Below, in pieces: positions 7,314-14,884 of a stretch of 34,126 nucleotides of DNA. A model generated the notes under the pieces. That model ran no database searches. It was not told the origin of the DNA and saw only the letters and a list, made by a program, of their open reading frames with translations. Source of the stretch: Candidatus Ozemibacteraceae bacterium (GTDB lineage: Bacteria > Muiribacteriota > Ozemobacteria > Ozemobacterales > Ozemobacteraceae); the NCBI GenBank assembly GCA_937998695.1, contig CALLCO010000190.1:1-34126 (forward strand). Reading direction: 5' to 3'. How positions within the stretch are numbered: the first letter of the stretch is position 1; each line of letters opens with the position of its first letter. The translations under genes and the position numbers were made by a program.

Positions 7314-8492
7314 GTGGTGAAACGTATCGCCTGCCTCGATCTCGACGCCTTCTTTGTCGAGGTTGCTCTGAAAGACCGTCCCGACTTGCGCGGGAAGCCT
7401 GTCGCCGTGGGGGGCAGCGGCGGCAGGGGCGTCGTCTGTTCGGCTTCGTACGAGGCACGGCGGTTCGGGGTGCGCTCGGCCATGCCCACCTGGATGGCCC
7501 GCCAGAAATGTCCCCACCTGCACCTGCTGCCCGTGCCGCGCACGGTCGAAGCATTCTCGGCGCGGGTTCGCGAGCGGCTCGAACTGCTCTGCCCGGTCGT
7601 CGAGCAGGTCTCGGTCGATGAGTTCTACCTCGACTACACCGGGTGCGATCGGCTCTTCCCCGTCAATCTCGAGGTGGCCGACCGGCTGACGCGGGCCATC
7701 GCCGACGATCCGGGGCTGCCCACAACGATCGGGGTGGGTACCAACAAGCTGATATCGAAGGTTGCCTCCGACCTGGGCAAACCGCGCGGCGTGCTCGAGG
7801 TCTTCCCCGGGTCCGAGCGGGCCTTCCTGTCGCCGCTGCCCGTCAAGCACATTCCCGGGGTCGGCCCCCGTTTGCAAGAGACGCTGGCCGCTATGGGCGT
7901 GACCCGGGTTGGCGAGATCGTCCAGGTGCCGGTCGAAGCTTGGCAGGCGGCGTTCGGCCGCACCGGCGAGACCCTCTTCCTGCGCGCTCTCGGTGAATGC
8001 GGCACGCCGGTCGTGCCTCCGGCGCAGCGGGCGCACCGCAAGGGAGTTTCCCGCGAAACCACCCTCGGCCAAGACACCACCTCGCGCGACCTGCTGCGGG
8101 CCCTGCTGTCGAAGCTCACCGAAGACGCCGCCCTCGAACTGCGCACCGCAGGGCTGACCTGCGGCGGGATAGCGGTCAAGCTGCGCTATGCCGACTTCTC
8201 GACCTGCACGCGCGCGGCCCGGGTCACCCGCACCAACCACGACGGGCCGCTGTTCCGGGTGGCGGCGGGGTTGTTCGAACGCTTGTTCACCCGCCGGTTG
8301 AAGGTACGGCTGATCGGGGTGCGGCTCGACGACATCCAACCCGGGGCCCCCACCCCCGACCTCTGGGATACCCTCACCCCCGACGTGCGGCGACGGTTGC
8401 CCGCCGTCGTCGACGAGATCCGGGCCCGCTTCGGCTGGAAGGCCATCCTGCGCGCCCGTTCCCTGGCCCGCCCCGATGGCGCCTCCCCCTGA
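7314..8492 (+). CDS. dinB: DNA polymerase IV (Y family)
   Basis: A translesion polymerase of about 392 residues. Catalytic acidic residues are visible in LDLDAFF (D9) and SVDE (D102, E103). SYEARRFGVRSAMP is the typical fingers motif, and the helix-hairpin-helix-like KHIPGVGPRLQETLAAMGV and the little-finger domain follow. Start choice: GTG at 7314, 11 bases after GGAG; GTG at 7317 and TTG at 7281 are alternatives. The usual beta-clamp motif (QLxLF) before the last helix is replaced by PDLWDT, so clamp binding may be weak or altered. Location after lexA suggests SOS control, though no shared operator is evident. Confidence 0.92.
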   Translation: MVKRIACLDLDAFFVEVALKDRPDLRGKPVAVGGSGGRGVVCSASYEARRFGVRSAMPTWMARQKCPHLHLLPVPRTVEAFSARVRERLELLCPVVEQVSVDEFYLDYTGCDRLFPVNLEVADRLTRAIADDPGLPTTIGVGTNKLISKVASDLGKPRGVLEVFPGSERAFLSPLPVKHIPGVGPRLQETLAAMGVTRVGEIVQVPVEAWQAAFGRTGETLFLRALGECGTPVVPPAQRAHRKGVSRETTLGQDTTSRDLLRALLSKLTEDAALELRTAGLTCGGIAVKLRYADFSTCTRAARVTRTNHDGPLFRVAAGLFERLFTRRLKVRLIGVRLDDIQPGAPTPDLWDTLTPDVRRRLPAVVDEIRARFGWKAILRARSLARPDGASP

Positions 8493-8508
8493 GAAAAGTT
8501 ACCTCCCC

Positions 8509-9036
8509 ATGGCCGAACTGATGCACGACACCCCGACCGACACCACGTCTGAGTCCCCCATTTCATCATGGGCTTCCCCCCGAAGCCAGACACCACCCCT
8601 CAACGAGGGTCAGGGGGGGCGGATGGTCCCGCGTGGCGCGCACCAGCCTGGGGCGCGCGGGGCAGTTCTTTCCGGCTGGGGTCGGGGGGCGCGAGAAAGC
8701 ACCGATCCCGGTGCCCCTGACGCCCCGGCGTCCAAAACCCATGATCTCGCCGGCGATGGCGGGGTCAGACCAGGGAAGGCCAACACCCGCCTGGTTGACC
8801 TCATTTTTGAGGCAGTGGCCATGAAGCTTGAAGTGACGCGCTGCGAGTTGCGTGAGTGCGAGCGTGGACTGCAGCGCTTCGCCCTCGCCTACGGCTGCGG
8901 CATCGAAGACCTGCCTGTCCTCATGGCGAGGCCGGTGCCGCCGGTCTCACGCGAAGACGCCCTGGTCTGGTGCACCGAACTGCTGCGGCGCGGGCGCCTG
9001 CTCGATGACATTGCCCACCTCGCGGTGCTCGAATGA
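8509..9036 (+). CDS. Hypothetical protein downstream of dinB
   Basis: The frame is open from 8509 to 9036, but only the last 71 codons look convincing. The ATG at 8821 (MKLEVTRCELRECERGLQRF) has GAGG eight bases upstream, and the product is a compact, charged, probably helical domain ending LLDDIAHLAVLE. The upstream part is low-complexity, Pro/Gly/Arg-rich and has no ribosome binding site. In another frame an ORF from 8633 stops at 8824 with a TGA that overlaps the 8821 ATG (ATGA), which would suit translational coupling, but that ORF also lacks a recognisable domain. I do not recognise the protein; 8821 is the more probable start. Confidence 0.45.
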   Translation: MAELMHDTPTDTTSESPISSWASPRSQTPPLNEGQGGRMVPRGAHQPGARGAVLSGWGRGARESTDPGAPDAPASKTHDLAGDGGVRPGKANTRLVDLIFEAVAMKLEVTRCELRECERGLQRFALAYGCGIEDLPVLMARPVPPVSREDALVWCTELLRRGRLLDDIAHLAVLE

Positions 9037-9122
9037 GCCATACCAGGCCTTCTTCGTCCTCTGTCATTGTCGAAGCTGGGGGAGGTCCTGTCGCTGCCTG
9101 GCTCCCTTTGGGGGAGACACGT
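9037..9122. other. Spacer before R copy 4
   Basis: No feature seen. The whole interval 9037-9379 is gene-free and contains only R copy 4. Confidence 0.35.
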
Positions 9123-9240
9123 GCGCCTGCTCCATGAATCGGTTTTTGGGCTTGCGGTACACGATGTTCTTCTCTCATCACGGATGACTGGCAGACGGTA
9201 CAGAGAAAAAGGGCGTTTTTGGCGTTCGCGCAACAGACTC
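9123..9240 (+). mobile_element. R element, copy 4 (degenerate)
   Basis: A 118 bp decayed copy. It begins GCGCCTGCTCCATGAATCGG and ends TTCGCGCAACAGACTC; the middle has diverged strongly but keeps CGGTACA and the spacing of the ends. Orientation as copy 1. Confidence 0.65.
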
Positions 9241-9379
9241 ACATGGGAAAAACACAAAATCATCGGGAACGGAGGACTAATCCTCCGCTACGATCGACGT
9301 TGAAGACTTCCTGGCGTAGCCATCGGAAGGCAACAATGGGCCAGGGGTGGGCGAACCAAGGCAAAAAGGCGGTAGGGTC

Positions 9380-11893
9380 TCACCCCTCCGGAGGACGGAG
9401 CGCTCGCAGGCCGTTGGCGACCACTAGTACCGAGGCGCCGGTGTCGGCCAGTACCGCCAGCCAGAGAGTGGCATGGCCGGCCAACGAGAGGGCGAAGACG
9501 GCCAGTTTGAGTCCGATGGCCAGGGTGATATTCTGCCGGATGATAGTGCGGGTGCGGTGGGCGATGGCCAGCAGCAAAGGCAGGCGCCGCAGGTCGTCGT
9601 GCAGCAGCACCGCGCCGGCGGTGGCGAGGGCGGCATCGGTGCCCTTGGTGCCCATGGCGACCCCGACATCGGCCGCGGCGAGGGCGGGGGTGTCGTTGAT
9701 GCCGTCGCCCAGCATCAGGGTCGGGCCGTGGCGGGCGGCCAGGTCGGCGAGGCGCGCCCCCTTGGCTTCGGGGTCGAGCCGGCCGGTGCTTTCCCTCACC
9801 CCGACAGCGGCTCCGAATTCCCGGGCGGTTTCGCTGCGGTCTCCAGAGAGCAGTGCGGTGTGGGTGATGCCATGGTTGGCCAGGTCGGCCACGACCGCCG
9901 CTGCCTCCGGGCGCAGGCGGTCGCCGAGTGAGGCAATGGCCAGAGGCCCATCTTCGTCGTAGAGCACCGACACCGTCAGGCGGGCAGCCCCGGCCGGAGG
10001 AACCACCGGCGGCAAGTCGGGGCAGAGGGCGCCGGCCCATTCGGGAGCGCCGAAGCGATACGGGCGCCCGTTGATCCGGCCTTCGACGCCCTGGCCACGT
10101 ATCGCGGCGAACCCCTCGATGGCGGGAAGTGCCAGCCCCGCCTCGCTCGCCCGTCGGATGAAGACGCGGGCCAGGGGGTGTTCAGATCCGGCTTCCAGGG
10201 CAGCGATCAGGGCCAGGGCGGTTGGCCGGTCGACCCGCTCCGACAGCGGGACGAGGTCGAGCAGATCGGGTTCGCCGACGGTCAACGTGCCGGTCTTGTC
10301 GAAGGCGACCACCCGCACGCTGGCGGCGGTCTCGAGCACGTCGCCGCTGCGCACGAGAATGCCCCGGCGGGCGGCGGCGGCCATGGCGGCAACCAGCGTC
10401 ACTGGTGCGGCGAGCACCAGAGCGCACGGGCAGGCGATGACGAGCAGCACCAGCGCGGAATGGATCCAGGTGGAGAAGGGGCCAAGGCCGAACAGGGGCG
10501 GGATGACGGCGACCAGCAGGGCCAGTCCGATCACGACGGGGGTATACATGTCGGCGAACCGTTCAAGAGACGTCTGCAAACGGGACTTGGCGGCCTGGGC
10601 CTCCTGCACCGAAAGCATGATGCGCGAGAACCGCGACGCCTCGGCCAGCCGAGTCACCTCGACCAGCAGGGTGCCGTCGCCGTTGGTGGTGCCGGCGTAG
10701 ACCGGGTGGCCGGGTTCCTTGACGACGGGCAGGCTTTCCCCGGTCAGGGAACTCTCGTCGACAGGCGAGCTTCCTGCGGTCACGGTGCCGTCGAGGGGCA
10801 GCCGCTCGCCCGGCTTGATCCGGATACGGTCTCCCACCTGGATGCCTGCCGCCAGCACGTCCGCCTCGCGTCCGTCGGCCAGCACCAGGTGGGCTTGAGC
10901 CGGGATTTGTTGGCGCAGAGCCTCGATCGACGAACGGGCCTTCTCGCCGCTCACCTTTTCGAGCCACCTGGCGACGGCGAACAGGAACAGAACCATTGCC
11001 CCTTCGTTCCATTCGCGCAGGAAGACCGCCCCGATAGCGGCAGACAGCATCAGCACGTTCATGCCGACCCGGCGGCCCGCCAACTCGGCCCAGGCTTTCC
11101 CCAGCACGGGCCGGGCGGCCACGACCAGCGCAGCCAAGAGGAGGCCGGGCTGATCGAGAAGGCTGGCCAGCAGGATGAGGCCCCCCGAGATGACCATTGT
11201 CCACAGCTCCTGGGGCCACCAGGGGGTGGTGGCGGTCGGGGGCGGGGTGTCCAGGTCGTGGAGTTCAAGCCCGTGCTGGCGGCCCAGTTTGGCGACGGCA
11301 GCGCGGCATGAGGTGGCGGGGGTGCAGAGCACGCGCAGGATGCCGCCCATGAAATCGAGGTGGACGTCTTCGATGCCGTCCAAGGTGCGGATGGTGGTTT
11401 CGAACTCGCGGGCACATGAGGGGCAGTCGAGGCCGACTACCCGCCAGACATAGGTGTGGGTGGGTTCGGAACGGGCTGGACGTGGGGCGATGGGGGGGTT
11501 GCCAGTTGGTCGGGAACTATCGGTGGGAAGAGCGTCCTGGAAGGGCAAGGGGCCGTTCGCTGTCTGGCCGGTCAGCGGTGGTTTCGGTGGCAAGGCTTGG
11601 CCGGGGCATGCGTCTTCGGAAGCAGGAGAAGAGGAGGGACGCGAGTCGTGGGTGGCTGAAACCGCCGGCGCGGCAGAGGTCTCACTGGGGAGTGGTTCCG
11701 GGGCGGGGGGAACCTGGCAGCACCCGTCCAGAAGTTTGGGGCGGCGCAGGCCAAAGCCTCCAGAGGGTGGTCCGTCCTGGTTTTTGGGATGGTCCGTTGG
11801 CTCGCCGTGGGTGGTGAGATCTCGGCCTGGAGTAGGGTCGGCCTGCGAGGGGGGGGAGATGGATGCGGCGGAATGATCGTGATTAGCGCACAT
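9380..11893 (-). CDS. Heavy-metal P1B-type ATPase (ZntA/CadA-like)
   Basis: An 837-residue exporter predicted to pump Zn(II), Cd(II) or Pb(II) out of the cytoplasm. It begins with His-containing MCANHDHS, then a long Pro-rich linker (about 17-140), one HMA domain with the metal site GLDCPSCA (Cys near 156 and 159), transmembrane helices, the P1B motif CPC in IACPCALVLAAP (near 488), phosphorylation motif DKTGT (D near 532), an SEHPL motif, the hinge GDGIND (near 727), and a final helix with DTGASVLVVANGLRAL, typical of the Zn/Cd group. The ATG overlaps the end of the ArsR gene by 11 bases, so the two are co-translated. The long disordered linker ahead of the metal-binding domain is unusual. 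Confidence 0.93.
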   Translation of the reverse strand: MCANHDHSAASISPPSQADPTPGRDLTTHGEPTDHPKNQDGPPSGGFGLRRPKLLDGCCQVPPAPEPLPSETSAAPAVSATHDSRPSSSPASEDACPGQALPPKPPLTGQTANGPLPFQDALPTDSSRPTGNPPIAPRPARSEPTHTYVWRVVGLDCPSCAREFETTIRTLDGIEDVHLDFMGGILRVLCTPATSCRAAVAKLGRQHGLELHDLDTPPPTATTPWWPQELWTMVISGGLILLASLLDQPGLLLAALVVAARPVLGKAWAELAGRRVGMNVLMLSAAIGAVFLREWNEGAMVLFLFAVARWLEKVSGEKARSSIEALRQQIPAQAHLVLADGREADVLAAGIQVGDRIRIKPGERLPLDGTVTAGSSPVDESSLTGESLPVVKEPGHPVYAGTTNGDGTLLVEVTRLAEASRFSRIMLSVQEAQAAKSRLQTSLERFADMYTPVVIGLALLVAVIPPLFGLGPFSTWIHSALVLLVIACPCALVLAAPVTLVAAMAAAARRGILVRSGDVLETAASVRVVAFDKTGTLTVGEPDLLDLVPLSERVDRPTALALIAALEAGSEHPLARVFIRRASEAGLALPAIEGFAAIRGQGVEGRINGRPYRFGAPEWAGALCPDLPPVVPPAGAARLTVSVLYDEDGPLAIASLGDRLRPEAAAVVADLANHGITHTALLSGDRSETAREFGAAVGVRESTGRLDPEAKGARLADLAARHGPTLMLGDGINDTPALAAADVGVAMGTKGTDAALATAGAVLLHDDLRRLPLLLAIAHRTRTIIRQNITLAIGLKLAVFALSLAGHATLWLAVLADTGASVLVVANGLRALRPPEG

Positions 11894-12215
11894 GGCGGGG
11901 CTCTTCGACATGTTCCCAGGCGACCCGGACCAGACTGGCAACGTGCTCGTCGGCCAAGGCATAGAAAATGTGCTGGCCGGAGCGCCGCGCCTTGACGAGG
12001 TGGAGGCTGCGCAAAAGGCGGAGTTGGTGTGAGATGGCAGACTGACTGCCGCCGACGGTGGTGGCAAGATCGCCGACGCTGTATTCCCCGGAGAGAAGCG
12101 TGCACAAAAGGGACAGACGGGTCGGGTCTCCCATGGCCTTGAACAAGTCGGCCACTTCGGCCAGTCGGCTCGGATCACCTAACAGCGCGAGCGATGTGTC
12201 TGAAAAATCGCTCAT
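11883..12215 (-). CDS. ArsR/SmtB-family metal-sensing repressor
   Basis: A 110-residue winged helix repressor (DPTRLSLLCTLL, then SVGDLATTVGGSQSAISHQLRLLRSLHLVKARRSGQHIFYAL). The last helix has D-x-H-x10-H-x2-E (DEH...HVEE), the alpha5 zinc site of SmtB/CzrA-type sensors. The alpha3 cysteine pair of CadC-type sensors (ELCVCD) is replaced by EYSVGD, so Zn(II) rather than Cd/Pb is the likely inducer. It overlaps the ATPase gene downstream and should repress both. No ribosome binding site precedes the ATG. The promoter places transcription start at the ATG itself, so the message is probably leaderless. Confidence 0.9.
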   Translation of the reverse strand: MSDFSDTSLALLGDPSRLAEVADLFKAMGDPTRLSLLCTLLSGEYSVGDLATTVGGSQSAISHQLRLLRSLHLVKARRSGQHIFYALADEHVASLVRVAWEHVEEPRHVR

Positions 12216-12238
12216 ATATTCATATTATCGAATTTTCA
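12201..12238. promoter_or_regulatory. Candidate operator of the zinc operon
   Basis: TGAAAAATCG and CGAATTTTCA form an inverted repeat (9 of 10 pairs) around an AT-rich 18-base centre. It covers the -10 box and start codon of the ArsR gene, where repressor binding would block transcription. The spacing differs from the usual 12-2-12 ArsR/SmtB operator, so the exact site is uncertain. Confidence 0.45.
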
Positions 12239-12250
12239 TGTATCTGGCAA
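12222..12250 (-). promoter_or_regulatory. Promoter of the zinc operon
   Basis: On the minus strand: TTGCCA (12250-12245), 17-base spacer, TAATAT (12227-12222). Start of transcription, seven bases after the -10 box, falls on the A of the ATG at 12215. Confidence 0.65.
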
Positions 12251-12579
12251 GGGTAATGGGCACCGTGGTATGCTGGATGTGGCAACAGGCTCGAAGAAAA
12301 AAATGCGAAATTTTGAGTGCCAATGTTGATCCCGTGGTGGTATGGGAGTACAAGTCACAAGGCATGAATTATGGGCCTAAACGCAGCTTCTCATGGCTGT
12401 TCAGTTTTTGATAGAATGCGTCTGCGTGATAAGGGATCGACCCCTTCCATGTGGTTTGTGAGCTTCCAACCTCTTTCCAGGGACTGCGGGTGGCCACCGT
12501 ATGACTTCACCCGCCCCTTGACCAAGTCCCCCTTTGGAGATCTCAGACAGGGTCTGTTCGCTGTACCCACCTCCGACAA
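12251..12579. other. Intergenic region upstream of the zincin gene
   Basis: No gene recognised. It holds an 11-base match to an R-element end (GCAACAGGCTC, 12282-12292) without the rest of the element, possibly a leftover fragment. The sequence is AT-richer than neighbouring genes. Confidence 0.35.
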
Positions 12580-13140
12580 GTGAAAGCGCGCGCCGGCACG
12601 TTGCCCCCTTCCCCCGGGAAGCCCCGGACCCATGCCACCTTTCCCTGCCCCCATCGGGGGTTGGGAATCGGTGAACATCCGTTCCTGCATCTGCTGCCAG
12701 ATGCTCTCTCCAGTCCGGCTCTGGCGTTGGTAGGAACCGAGCGGATTCCCGGCGACCTGGTCGTGCGGGAGGCGATGGTGCGGGTGGTGGACGATGATGG
12801 CTATTGCTGGATCGATGAAGCGACGCCGTGCATCGTGCTGACCCACGATCACTACGAGACGGGCAGCGACCTCGACCTTTACCTCGATCTGCTCCATGAG
12901 GCCACCCATCTGCGGCATGTCCGCGAAGGTCGGGATGTCTGGGATGAGCGCTTCCCCTACCACCGCCGCCCGACCGAGATCGAGGGGTTCGCGGTGGCGG
13001 TCGCCGAGGGGCGTCGCCTTGGTCTCGACGAGGACGGGATCCGGGCCCACCTCCATAACCCCTGGATGACGGCCGCCCAGGTCGAAGAGTTGCTATCCGC
13101 CATCAATGCCTATCTGCAGAGTCCGCCGCGCGGGGGGTGA
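12580..13140 (+). CDS. Small zincin-like protein
   Basis: Up to 186 residues. DLLHEATHLRHV (HEATH at 106-110) matches the HExxH zinc-peptidase signature, and TEIEGFA (E133/E135) downstream could give the third ligand, as in short intracellular zincins such as the ImmA/IrrE and related groups. There is no signal peptide. The start is uncertain: GTG at 12580 lacks a ribosome binding site, and the first 30 residues are Pro-rich and may not be translated; TTG at 12661 or a later codon is possible. Peptidase activity is inferred only from the motif. A strong hairpin follows the stop codon. Confidence 0.65.
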   Translation: MKARAGTLPPSPGKPRTHATFPCPHRGLGIGEHPFLHLLPDALSSPALALVGTERIPGDLVVREAMVRVVDDDGYCWIDEATPCIVLTHDHYETGSDLDLYLDLLHEATHLRHVREGRDVWDERFPYHRRPTEIEGFAVAVAEGRRLGLDEDGIRAHLHNPWMTAAQVEELLSAINAYLQSPPRGG

Positions 13141-13143
13141 GCC

Positions 13144-13165
13144 CGCTGGGCAGGTGCGCCCAGCG
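13144..13165 (+). terminator. Hairpin after the zincin gene
   Basis: CGCTGGGC-AGGTGC-GCCCAGCG, a perfect eight-pair GC-rich stem, begins four bases after the stop codon. It has no T run. Confidence 0.5.
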
Positions 13166-13316
13166 ATGACCAGGCGGCGGGATCTCCATCCGGGCTGAAG
13201 GCCGGGGCGGGTACCGCCGCGAAGGCCGGAGCACGACGGAGCGTAGAAGCAGGGCGAGGGAAATCCGTCTCATGCTGCGCGGCGAATGATCGGTGTTCGG
13301 AGGCCGGGGGGGAGGG

Positions 13317-13345
13317 TTGACAGGTGAAAAGCCCCCTGGTAAATA
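13317..13345 (+). promoter_or_regulatory. Promoter of the hydrolase gene
   Basis: TTGACA (13317-13322), 17-base spacer, TAAATA (13340-13345). Start would be near 13352, leaving a leader of about 54 nt. Confidence 0.65.
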
Positions 13346-13405
13346 TGAGAGTAGAATCGGTTTTCAGAAATGCCGGTGGTCTCCGCCGGACGAACGAGGG
13401 AAGGC

Positions 13406-14806
13406 ATGATGCGACGACAGGCGACCTGGACCGCGCTTCCACGGTGGGCCACTGGGCTGGTGGCGTTCTGGCTGGTGCTGGGGGTCGCCCTGCCGGCAAC
13501 CGCTTCCGACCGGTTCCGTCCCGACCAGCCCCTGCGGGTGTTCACCGGGGCCATCGCCCGCCCCTGGGAGCGGGTCGAGCTCCTCGAAGATCCCCATCCG
13601 GACTGGGGTGAGGAGAAGGTTGCCACGCTCGGCTGCCATCTCGAGTCGTACATCAAGCATTGGTTCAGTTCGACCACCCCGCCGTCCCGGCAGGTGCTGC
13701 TGCACTGCGCCAAGGGGTTCGCCGGCAAGACTCTGCCGCACCCGATCTTGCTCGTGCATGGGGCCCATGACGATGCCAACCGTGCCTGGCAGAACCCCTG
13801 GGGGCAACCCGATCCCCGTGATGTCTCTCCAGATAAGCGGGGTTTTGCCTTTTGGCTGTCCGAGCTGGGGTATCCCGTCTTCGCCGTGACCTTTGCCCAT
13901 CGCCATGGCTGCAATATCCGGCAGGCCGAACAGATCGCCAATGCCATCGCCCGCATCCGGGTGCTGCTGGGCCGCCAGAACGACCCCGATTTCAAGGTCG
14001 ATCTGATCGTGCATTCCAAAGGAGCGGTGGCGGCGCGCCTCTATTGTTCGGATGCGCCGTCCATCTTTCCCGACCGGAAATTCCTGACGCGGTTCCGGCA
14101 CGACGTGCGGACGCTCGTCTTCTTGGGTGCACCCCAGCAGGGGATCGACACCCCCTTCCGGTATTACGGCTACAACCTCATGCGGGTCACCCTGCCTGAA
14201 CTGGAAGCGGCCGGCCCCACGGCCGTCGAGGCCATGCTGGTCAACGGCCGGTGGCGCGATTACCGCCACTGGAGCTACTCGCACCAGGGGAATGAGTTCT
14301 GGCCTGGCCAGGCGCAATGTCTGTATAACCTTGCGCGGGACGGCGGCATTCCCCTCGATGCCGATTCCTGGACCGCGGTCGATGGCAACCTGACCATGAA
14401 CGCTCTTTACCATGGCGGTCGCACCCTCTACCTGCAGTCGGCCGGCATCGATCGGGCCATCGAGCGCGGTGAGCGTCTGATGTACCGGCTCGAGGAGCGG
14501 GGCCTGGAACCCGACGTCGAGGCGATGATCGTGGCCGGCACCAACCCCGTGTTTGACGCGGAGAGCTGGTCCCCGCCGCTGCGCTTCCTGACCTGGTCGT
14601 GCGGCTTGTTCCAGGCCACCTGCAGCCCGCCCTCGGATGGGGTCGTCTTCCTCAAGTCGGCGATCACCACCACCGGGTTGCGACGGCGCGGGGCTCGCGT
14701 CCTCGAGACCCTGGTCCTGCCCCTGCATCATGTCGAGCTGGGCCGGCAGCGCCAGGTGCTGCAGGCGATCGATGCCCAGTTGTTGCGCAAGGGGAAAGAT
14801 CGCTGA
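13406..14806 (+). CDS. Secreted alpha/beta hydrolase, lipase-like
   Basis: A 466-residue exported protein with a signal peptide (basic MMRRQ, hydrophobic core, cleavage near ALPATAS). LLVHGAHDD resembles the oxyanion-hole HG region of lipases. IVHSKGAVAAR carries the nucleophile elbow with S204 in H-S-K-G, where lipases usually have G-x-S-x-G. LPLHH near the end (H441/H442) is a candidate catalytic His. VFLGAPQQG resembles the strand-loop after the nucleophile in PGAP1/triacylglycerol lipase-like proteins. The substrate is unknown. ATG at 13406 is preceded by GAGGG at five bases. The double TetR gene follows after 78 bp on the same strand, so it may regulate this gene. Confidence 0.8.
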   Translation: MMRRQATWTALPRWATGLVAFWLVLGVALPATASDRFRPDQPLRVFTGAIARPWERVELLEDPHPDWGEEKVATLGCHLESYIKHWFSSTTPPSRQVLLHCAKGFAGKTLPHPILLVHGAHDDANRAWQNPWGQPDPRDVSPDKRGFAFWLSELGYPVFAVTFAHRHGCNIRQAEQIANAIARIRVLLGRQNDPDFKVDLIVHSKGAVAARLYCSDAPSIFPDRKFLTRFRHDVRTLVFLGAPQQGIDTPFRYYGYNLMRVTLPELEAAGPTAVEAMLVNGRWRDYRHWSYSHQGNEFWPGQAQCLYNLARDGGIPLDADSWTAVDGNLTMNALYHGGRTLYLQSAGIDRAIERGERLMYRLEERGLEPDVEAMIVAGTNPVFDAESWSPPLRFLTWSCGLFQATCSPPSDGVVFLKSAITTTGLRRRGARVLETLVLPLHHVELGRQRQVLQAIDAQLLRKGKDR

Positions 14807-14847
14807 GATTCAGCCTCCCTCATACATCAATATGAGATTCGATTCGT

Positions 14848-14859
14848 TTTTCATGAAAA
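14848..14859. promoter_or_regulatory. Palindrome before the double-TetR gene
   Basis: TTTTCATGAAAA, a perfect 12-base palindrome 25 bases before the start codon, in a short AT-rich spacer. TetR proteins often bind palindromes at their own genes, so this is a candidate autoregulatory site. Confidence 0.4.
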
Positions 14860-14884
14860 GAACCTGGCGAAAGGGGGGGACCGG

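Noticed and set aside
6367-8339. Long minus-strand ORFs across lexA, R copy 3 and dinB
   Set aside because: They run antisense to two confidently identified genes and encode low-complexity Arg/Pro/Gly-rich sequence.
9380-12178. Very long ATPase frame starting at 12178
   Set aside because: The first 95 codons overlap the ArsR gene in another frame. The ATG at 11893 overlaps the ArsR stop, which is the normal operon arrangement.
12282-12292. GCAACAGGCTC, identical to an R-element end
   Set aside because: Only 11 bases match and no second end lies within 130 bp, so it is not called as an element; it may be a fragment or chance.
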